Positions 58,101 through 64,000 of a stretch of DNA of 64,000 nucleotides are shown piece by piece. The translations under genes were made by a program, and so were the position numbers. The notes beneath the pieces are model-generated. The model was not told the origin of the DNA. It worked only from the letters and a program-made list of their open reading frames with translations, and ran no database searches. Source of the stretch: Mesorhizobium sp. SOD10 (GTDB lineage Bacteria > Pseudomonadota > Alphaproteobacteria > Rhizobiales > Rhizobiaceae); contig CCNA01000006.1 of the NCBI GenBank assembly GCA_000824805.1, forward strand, positions 1 to 64,000, written 5' to 3'. The stretch's first letter is position 1; the number at the start of each line of letters is the position of its first letter.

Positions 58101-61100
58101 GCGTGCCGAGATCGGCCTTCACCAGCTGGCTGGCGCCGGTGAGGTTCGAGGTGACGGTTGCCGTGTAAGCGGCGCCGACCTGCGTGCCATCGCCGACGCG
58201 GATCGTCGCCTGTGTCCCGTCGAGCGCGACGTCGCCGCCCTCAATCGTGTAGCCGCTCGTCGCGAACTGCATGCCGGCGACGTGGATGTCGCCGAAGCTG
58301 TTGTCGGCGCCAACGGTACCGGATGCGCCTGCGAAGACGGCGAAGCTGCCATTGTCGAACGTGCCGTTAAGCGCGCCGTCCGCTTCCGTCCAGGACGCAT
58401 TGCCGCCAAGCCGCCAGGTGCCGCTGCCGCCGGCGATCGCGTTGTCGTTCTGGTCGGCAGCGTTCGGGCCGTCCCAATAGCTCAGGACCAGCCCGGCCGT
58501 GCTGACGAGATTGACCTGGTGCGCGATCGACGTCTGCACGCTGTAGTCGCTCGATGTAGTGTCGAGACCGCTATCGGTCAGTGCGCCGTCATAGCTGATG
58601 ACGCGGTAGATACCCGGTCCGAAATTGCCGCCAGAGGCTTCGGTGACGTTGATCGTGCCGTCGAGCGTCAGATCGCCGTGGACGACGGTGAGGTCGTTGT
58701 AGGCGCCACCGACCACGCCGGCCTGGCCGAACGAATAGTCGAGGTTGGAGCCGTCGGCCAGTTCGAGGTTGCCGTTGATGGTGAGCGTGCCGGGCGTGGA
58801 GCCAAGGTCACCGGGAGCCAGCCGTCCCGCAACGTCGACGAACACATCGCCGCCGATGGTGCCGGTGCCGCCCAGCGTGCCATTGTTGACGTTGGTCGGT
58901 CCGGTCGCGGCGCTCTGGTTGCCATAAATGTAGAGCCCGCCGCCACCGGCGATCAGCGTGGTGCCGCCGTAGGTGTTGTCGGCCGTCAGCACGGTGTCGC
59001 CGCTTCCGTCCTGGGTCACGCCGCCGCTGCCGGAGATCGTGCCGCCGAACGTGTAGAGGTCGGAGCGGTTGAAGCTCAGCGTGCCGTTGTCGATCACGTC
59101 GCCCAGGATGGAGCCGGTCGTACCGCCGGTTCCCAACATCAGGAGACCGCTCGCGATCGTCGTGCCGTCGGCATAGCTGTTGTCGGCGCCGAGGATCAGC
59201 GCACCGGCGCCGGTCTTGGTCAGCGCGCCCGCGCCGTCGATAGCGCCTTGCCACTGCACGGTGCTGTCGACCTGGAACGTTCCGCCGCCCGCCTGAAGCG
59301 TCGCAGCGCGGTTGGTCACGATGCTGGTCGCGCCCTGCTGGTAGAGCGTGCCGCCATCGAAGGTTACCTTGCCGGTCACGTTGCCGAGATTGGCATCGGC
59401 CGTGATCTGGACCGTGCCGCCATCGATGAAAGTGCCGCCCTGATAGCTGTTGGTGCCGGTGAGCACCAGCGTGCCGCCGCCTTCCTTGGTCAGCGCGCCG
59501 GCGCCGCTCACCGTGTTGGTAAGCGCCAGGCTGGTGGCGGCATCGGTCTTGAACGTCCCGCCGCCCGCGTTGAGCGTCACGGCACGCGTCGAATTGACGT
59601 TGGCGGTGGTGTGCAGCGTGCCGCCGTCGAGCGAGAGCCCCCCGGCAGCGCCGCCGAGATTGCCGTCAGCCGAAACCTGCAACGTGCCGCCATTGATCGC
59701 CGTGCCGCCGCTGTAGCTGTTGGCGCCCGAGAGCACCAGCGTGCCGAGATCGGTCTTCACCAATTGGCTGCTGCCCGTCAGAACGGAAGCGATGGTGGCG
59801 ACATAGGCCCCGCCCGCTGCCGTGCCATCGCCGACCCGAATGATCGACTGGAGACCCGCCTGCGTGGGATCGTCGACCAGCACGATGGGATTGCCTTGCA
59901 CCACATAGCCGTTCGTGGCGAACTGCATGCCCGTGGTCTGCACCTGACCGTTGCCGTTGTCGACCGTCACCGTGCCGGCGCCGCCCTGGAAAATGGCGAA
60001 GCTGCTGTTGGCGAAAGGTGCGGCGAACACGCCGGTCGCATCCGTCCAATTGGTGTCGCCTGCGGCGCGCCATGTGCCGTCGCCGCCATTGACCGCGCTA
60101 TTCGAATGGGGACCGGTATCACCGTCCCAGAAGCTCAGCGCCAGCCCTGTCGAGTTGACCAGATTGACCTGCTTATCCACCGCCGTCTGCACGAAATAGT
60201 TCGGGTCGGTGACGTTGAGGCCGTTGTCGGCGAGCGAACCTCCATAGTTGAAGACGCGGTAGACGCCAGGCCCGAAGGTGCCGCCCGGCGTCTGCGTGAT
60301 GTTGAGCGTTCCATCCAGTGTCAGGTTGCCGCCGACATTGACGAGGTCGTTGAACGGTCCGCCCGGCACATTGGCTTGGCCAAAATTGAAGTTGAGGTTC
60401 GAGTTCCCGAGCGCGAGATTGCCGTTGATGGTCAGAGTGCCGGGGGCATTGCCTGCATCGCCGGGGTTGAGCGTGCCGCCGTCGGCCACCGTGACGCTGC
60501 CGCCGATCGTGCCGGTGCCGCCGAGGGTGGCGCCGCTCGCGACCGATGTCGGGCCGGTCGCGCCGGTCTGATTACCATTGACGAACAATGCACCGGCATT
60601 GATGTCCGTCGCGCCCTGGTAGCTGTTGTTTCCTGTCAAGATCAGCGTGCCGTCCCCGGCTTTGGTCAACGCGCCAGCGCCCGAAACCGCGCCGGTCAGG
60701 GTCAACGTGGTGCCGGAGTTCGTCGAGAAGGTGCCGGCCCCCTGCAGGTTGGTGGCGCGACCGGAGGTGAAGCTTGCCGTGGTGTTGAGCGTGCCGCCGC
60801 CGCTGAAGGCGAGGCTGCCACTCGCTGCCCCGAGATTGGCATCGCTGGACACCTGCAACGTACCGGCGGTGATGCTGGTGCCGCCCTGATAACTGTTGGC
60901 GCCGGTGAGGATGGTCGTGCCGCTGCCCATCTGATGGACCGAGCCGGTTCCCGATATCTTGGCCGCGAAGGTATTGCCGTTGTTCCAGTTGAACGCCAGC
61001 GTGCCATCGTCGAGCACGTCGCCAACGATACTGCCGGTCGTGCCGCCATTGCCGAGCTGCAGCGTGCCCTGCGCGATAGTAGTTCCACCGGTATAGACGT

Positions 61101-64000
61101 TGGTGCCGGTCAGGATGGTTGTGCCGGCACCGAGCTGCTGCACCGAACCGATGCCTTGAATATTGCCGGCGATGGTAAGCGTGTCCGACCGGTTGAAGCC
61201 GAGCACACCGGCATTGTTTATCGTGCTGCTTACGATCGAGCCGGTGGTCCCACCGTTGCCGATGACCAGCGTGCCGGCGTTGACGTTGGTGATGCCCGTA
61301 TAGGTGTTGCTTCCGGTCAGAATCCACTTGCCGGAATCGTTCTTGGCGAGCGACGTGATGTTGGCCGCGTTCTGATCGCCGATCGTCGCGCCCATGATGT
61401 TGTCGCCGGCATTGGTGCCGCCGAGCGCCATCACGCGCGCTCCGGTGCCGGTGTAGGACACCGCGCCGGTGTTGGTGAAATTGACCGCCCCGGTGCCCGA
61501 GGATTCGATGAACGTCGTGCCCACGGCCAGGGTGAACCGACGGTCCGTGTTGTCGCCCGAACCGGTGTAGCGGAGCGTCGAGCCGCTGCCGATGATCAGG
61601 TTCGAGGCAGCGTTGGATGAAGCGCCGATGCTGCTGCCGAACCCGCCGTTGGACAACTTGTCCACGCCTAACACGCCGCCCAGGATCTGTGTGACACCGG
61701 TGTAGGTGCTGGCCGAATTCGTCAGGATCCAGGTGCCCGCATCCTGCTTGGTGAAGGACGTGACGCCGGCGCCGTTGTTGTCCAGCCGCAGCCCGAACCT
61801 GTTGTCGTTCGTGTTGGTGCCGCCGAGCCGGATGGTCTGGGCGGTGTTCGGATTCGCGAAGACGATCGCGCCGGTATTGGTAAAATTGATCGCGCCCGTG
61901 CCCGACGAGAGAATCTGAGCTGTGCCACCGATGGTCATGAGCCGGTCGGTGCTGTTGCCCGCACCGACATAGTTCAGGATTCCGTTGTTGACGACGAGGT
62001 TGCCGGCGGCGTTGCTCGACGCGCCGATCGAGCTGTTGGTGCCGCCATTGGTCAGGCACTGGACCTGCAATGTGCCGCCGGTGACGCTGGTGCCGCCCGT
62101 ATAGTTGCTGCTGCAGCCGGAAAGGACCTGCGTGCCGCCGCCTGCCTTGACGAGGCCACCGGTGCCGGTGATCAGGCCGGCGTAGGTGGCGGTTCCGCCG
62201 GTGAGCGTCAGCGTACCGGCGCCGAGCTGGATATTGCCGCCAGCCGGGCCGCCGCCGCTGAGGACGCTCGTAGACATGTTATATCCATTGAGGTCCAGCA
62301 CCGCGCCCGCGACGTTGGCGAGCGTGTAGCTGCCCGTGCCAAACGCTGTGGCCGATCCAGCCCGCAGGATGCCAGCCTGCACGTTAACGCCGCCGGTATT
62401 GTTGTTGTTGCCACTCAAGACGAGCGTGCCCGCACCATATTTCTGCAACTGCCCCGCTCCGGTCACGGTGCCCGTGAAGGTCAGCGTCGTCGCCGGGTTG
62501 GTGACGTCGATCTGACCGGTGCTTTGCAGCGTGAAGCCGCGGTCGGTCGTGACCGTGCCGCCGGTGTAGCGCAGCATCGAGCCGCCGAATACGAGGCTGG
62601 ATGAAGCGCTGCTCGATGCGCCGATGCCGCTGGCGGCGCCACCGTTCGCAAGACAGTCGACGATCACCAGACCCTGAATCGTGGTGGCCCCGGTGTAGGT
62701 GTTGTTGCAGCCGGCGAATGTCTGGGAGCCGCCGCCGATCTTGGTGAAGCCGCCGGCGCCCGATATCGTGCCGCTGAAGGAACCGGTGTTGCCGTTCGCA
62801 GTCAGCGTTGCGGAGCCCAGAGTGACGAGGCCGCCGCCGTTGAGCGCGCCGACGGTGTTGTTGATGCTGGCAAGGTCCAGTGTCGCCCCGGCGTCGACCG
62901 TCATCAGTTGGTTCGTCGCTCCGAACGCCGTGGCGGAGCCGGCCCGTAGCGTGCCGGCCGTCACGCGAGTGCCGCCGGTGTAGGTGTTGGCGCCCGACAG
63001 GATGAGGGTTCCAGCCCCGCTCTTGGTGAGACCGCCGGTGCCGGCCGCTATTCCGCTGATCGTCAGCGCGGTTGTCCCTTGCGCCACGTCGATGCGCCCG
63101 CCACCCGTGCCCACGGTGAAGCCACGGTTGGTCGAGCCGGTGACGCCCGTATATTGTAGTGCGCCGCCATTCTGCATCACGAGATTGGACGAGGCTGTGC
63201 TGGAGGAGCCGATCGCGCTCGCCACGCCGCCGTTGGCAAGTGTGGCCACGGCGAGCGTTCCGGCATTGACGGTGGTGGCGCCCGTATAGCTGTTGTTCGT
63301 GCCGCCCAGCGTCAGCGTCCCCGCACCGTCCTTGACGAGGGTGGCGCCGTCGGTGCTGACGACCTGACCGGAAAGGGTCAGGTTCGCGGCAGCATTTGTG
63401 ACGGAGATCGTATCCGACGTGATCGCGCCGGACCGGGAAAAGGTGAAGCCGCGGTCGGAGGTGGCGGTACCGCCGGTATATTCGAGCGTGGCGCCCTCGA
63501 TCACCAAGTTGGACGAGGCACTGCCCGATGCGCCGATCGCGCTCGCCGCGCCGCCGCTGGCGATCGAATTCACTGACAGCGCGCCCTGGGCCACCGTCGT
63601 CACACCGGTGTAGGTGTTGGCGCCGCTCAGCGCGACCTTGCCCGTGCCGGACTTGGTGAAACCGATCGTACCGGTGTTGTCTACGATCTGCGAGGCGATG
63701 GTGAAGGTGCCGGTGCCATTCTGCTGCACGCCGAGCACGCCACCGCCCAGCGTGCCGGTCATCGATCCTCCGGTAATGAGCTGGTTGGCCCCGCCCACGG
63801 ACGGCGCGACAATGATTGTACCGTCCACGCCGAGCGTGTTGCCGGCGCCTACCGTAACCGTCGAGTTGGCCGCAGCCGTATATTGCAGTCCGCCGATCTG
63901 CACGCTGCCGGTGACCGTGCCGAAATAGGGCGTGTTGGCCGCGCCGCCGGCATCGCTGATGATTTCGTTGGTGAGCCAGGTGGAGGAATCGTCCTTGTTG
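55108..64000 (-). CDS. Giant autotransporter with beta-strand repeats (5' end beyond window)
   Basis: Type Va secreted surface protein, at least 2,960 residues; the frame is still open at the right edge (codons before the ATG at 63903 read STWLTNEIISDAGGAANTPY), so start and signal peptide are outside. The passenger carries about 19 autotransporter-associated strand repeats of the form GTLxLxGxNxYTGxTxVxxGTLxV. It has an N-terminal section of alternating NGGxxSxIGASSxAxSNLV units and three ~300-residue modules (60440-59650, 58800-58020, 57640-56850), each with GTLxINGNL, GPGVYRVxxYxG and WDG plus GTW. A linker (VPIYEAYPGVLQSLNELGTL, QQRVGNRSW) leads to a ~275-residue barrel ending LGFSVKW. 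Only four cysteines are visible. Confidence 0.93.
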   Translation of the reverse strand, partial: NKDDSSTWLTNEIISDAGGAANTPYFGTVTGSVQIGGLQYTAAANSTVTVGAGNTLGVDGTIIVAPSVGGANQLITGGSMTGTLGGGVLGVQQNGTGTFTIASQIVDNTGTIGFTKSGTGKVALSGANTYTGVTTVAQGALSVNSIASGGAASAIGASGSASSNLVIEGATLEYTGGTATSDRGFTFSRSGAITSDTISVTNAAANLTLSGQVVSTDGATLVKDGAGTLTLGGTNNSYTGATTVNAGTLAVATLANGGVASAIGSSSTASSNLVMQNGGALQYTGVTGSTNRGFTVGTGGGRIDVAQGTTALTISGIAAGTGGLTKSGAGTLILSGANTYTGGTRVTAGTLRAGSATAFGATNQLMTVDAGATLDLASINNTVGALNGGGLVTLGSATLTANGNTGSFSGTISGAGGFTKIGGGSQTFAGCNNTYTGATTIQGLVIVDCLANGGAASGIGASSSASSSLVFGGSMLRYTGGTVTTDRGFTLQSTGQIDVTNPATTLTFTGTVTGAGQLQKYGAGTLVLSGNNNNTGGVNVQAGILRAGSATAFGTGSYTLANVAGAVLDLNGYNMSTSVLSGGGPAGGNIQLGAGTLTLTGGTATYAGLITGTGGLVKAGGGTQVLSGCSSNYTGGTSVTGGTLQVQCLTNGGTNSSIGASSNAAGNLVVNNGILNYVGAGNSTDRLMTIGGTAQILSSGTGAINFTNTGAIVFANPNTAQTIRLGGTNTNDNRFGLRLDNNGAGVTSFTKQDAGTWILTNSASTYTGVTQILGGVLGVDKLSNGGFGSSIGASSNAASNLIIGSGSTLRYTGSGDNTDRRFTLAVGTTFIESSGTGAVNFTNTGAVSYTGTGARVMALGGTNAGDNIMGATIGDQNAANITSLAKNDSGKWILTGSNTYTGITNVNAGTLVIGNGGTTGSIVSSTINNAGVLGFNRSDTLTIAGNIQGIGSVQQLGAGTTILTGTNVYTGGTTIAQGTLQLGNGGTTGSIVGDVLDDGTLAFNWNNGNTFAAKISGTGSVHQMGSGTTILTGANSYQGGTSITAGTLQVSSDANLGAASGSLAFSGGGTLNTTASFTSGRATNLQGAGTFSTNSGTTLTLTGAVSGAGALTKAGDGTLILTGNNSYQGATDINAGALFVNGNQTGATGPTSVASGATLGGTGTIGGSVTVADGGTLNPGDAGNAPGTLTINGNLALGNSNLNFNFGQANVPGGPFNDLVNVGGNLTLDGTLNITQTPGGTFGPGVYRVFNYGGSLADNGLNVTDPNYFVQTAVDKQVNLVNSTGLALSFWDGDTGPHSNSAVNGGDGTWRAAGDTNWTDATGVFAAPFANSSFAIFQGGAGTVTVDNGNGQVQTTGMQFATNGYVVQGNPIVLVDDPTQAGLQSIIRVGDGTAAGGAYVATIASVLTGSSQLVKTDLGTLVLSGANSYSGGTAINGGTLQVSADGNLGGAAGGLSLDGGTLHTTANVNSTRAVTLNAGGGTFKTDAATSLALTNTVSGAGALTKEGGGTLVLTGTNSYQGGTFIDGGTVQITADANLGNVTGKVTFDGGTLYQQGATSIVTNRAATLQAGGGTFQVDSTVQWQGAIDGAGALTKTGAGALILGADNSYADGTTIASGLLMLGTGGTTGSILGDVIDNGTLSFNRSDLYTFGGTISGSGGVTQDGSGDTVLTADNTYGGTTLIAGGGGLYIYGNQSAATGPTNVNNGTLGGTGTIGGDVFVDVAGRLAPGDLGSTPGTLTINGNLELADGSNLDYSFGQAGVVGGAYNDLTVVHGDLTLDGTINVTEASGGNFGPGIYRVISYDGALTDSGLDTTSSDYSVQTSIAHQVNLVSTAGLVLSYWDGPNAADQNDNAIAGGSGTWRLGGNASWTEADGALNGTFDNGSFAVFAGASGTVGADNSFGDIHVAGMQFATSGYTIEGGDVALDGTQATIRVGDGTQVGAAYTATVTSNLTGASQLVKADLGTLVLGGANSYSGGTAISGGTLQVSADGNLGAAAGGVSLGDGTTLRTTAVFSSARGIDLAAGTGTFQADADLTLSGEITGAGGLAKTGAGALTLVGSNSYAGATTVTAGGLYVDGDNSAATGAVSVASGAIIGGKGSIGGDVTVADGATLSPGSADGTPGTLAIAGNLNLSSGSVLNYSFGEANVAGGALNDLTTVGGNLVLDGTLNVSVSAGGTFGPGVYRVFSYDGTLTNNGLVVGAIPSSGYSIQTSIDHQVNLVNTQGLTFNYWDGNAGPKNNGAVNGGDGVWQSATGNDNWANETGTANAGFADASFAIFAGQAGTVTVDGGLGQVQASGMQFMTDGYVVNGDGIELVGPSSSIVVGDGTAAGAEMTATIASALFGDTQLVKSDRGTLVLTGINTYTGGTAVNGGTLQVSRDANLGDAAGGLSFDGGTLSVTGSFATSRAVSVMSSGTISTAAATTLTLNGALSGSGAFTKAGDGTLVLTAAGSTFSGPTSVQQGTLAAGAADVLAAGSAFTVASGATLDLGGFDQTVASLSNGGSVRLGNAPGTTLIINGDYTGAGGTIFLNAALDGDASVTDRLVVTGNTSGSTTLKVANLGGGGAQTVEGIKIIDVGGTSAGTFSLAGDYVFEGDQAVVGGAYAYRLYQNGISTPSDGDWYLRSALINGQPDPLYSPAVPIYEAYPGVLQSLNELGTLQQRVGNRSWTGASQGADEIGSVPTQSAIWARIETAHTKQSPESASTVSDYDVTTWKLQSGFDGLLYEDATGILVGGLTFHYGTASSDISSIYGVGSIRATGYGFGGTLTWYGDNGFYTDGQAEVTWYDSDLKSATLGADLAKGNNGFGYALSIEAGQKLALQGKWTLTPQAQLSYSSVRFNGLTDPFDAAVSLSGSDMLTGRAGLSLDYEDAWTGAQGKVSRSHIYGIANLYYDFLNGNDVDVSGTAFHEHDQPLWGGLGVGGTLSWADDRYTVFGEAFAKSSLKEFGDSRSIGAKLGFSVKW

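Noticed and set aside
58282..61620. 1112-codon open frame on the plus strand
   Set aside because: It is antisense to the autotransporter and arises from the high-GC, repetitive codon pattern; it has no ribosome site, domain or conserved motif, while the minus strand has clear autotransporter repeats.

Overview
The window is high-GC alphaproteobacterial DNA, most likely from Mesorhizobium or a close relative. The signs are a DUF768-type small protein, LigD paralogs, many RbsABC-type sugar importers and candidate EcfG (general stress sigma) promoters. No rRNA, tRNA, CRISPR array, intact transposase or replication origin was seen.

Region 1 (1-14.2 kb) is a decaying accessory zone. Intact genes are a Fic protein, a 69-aa protein, a DUF1275 membrane protein, a DUF2243 protein with a small partner, an orphan cytochrome oxidase subunit I and a ligase-polymerase LigD. 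Between them lie broken genes: a sugar-binding protein, a toprim/DUF7146 protein, an unknown gene reconstructed on the minus strand, a second ligD, DUF768, DUF3606-like, a response regulator, and pieces of a thioredoxin reductase, a cyclase/TPR protein and a Zn-alcohol dehydrogenase. Six GGAAC-N18-TT elements lie upstream of genes here, suggesting a general-stress gene cluster. One may drive a small RNA ending in a perfect 14-bp hairpin with an anti-Shine-Dalgarno loop.

Region 2 (14.2-32.8 kb) is a four-carbon sugar-acid locus. A binding-protein/ATPase/permease operon on the minus strand is divergent from a DeoR regulator, a DUF1537 kinase, a PdxA2-like dehydrogenase, an aldehyde dehydrogenase and two more sugar importers. 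A tartrate-dehydratase-like gene at the end has lost its TGEN metal-ligand segment. A repeated GTCAAA-N4-GTCAAA element precedes both arms.

Region 3 (32.9-51.3 kb) holds a Liv-type importer, an aldo/keto reductase with a COG3618 lactonase, two FCD-GntR regulators, a 3-hydroxyisobutyrate-dehydrogenase-like enzyme, a GlcD-like FAD oxidase, a glyoxalase, a fourth RbsABC-type importer with a Tat-exported binding protein, and a GMC oxidoreductase. Four copies of a TTGTATGACAACCCT-type operator sit before these units and define a probable single regulon.

Region 4 (51.3-64 kb) contains a relic of an autotransporter beta-barrel, a few small genes, the second copy of a ~240-bp direct repeat (first copy at the window start), an IalB-family protein, and a giant autotransporter (at least 2,960 residues) that runs off the right edge.
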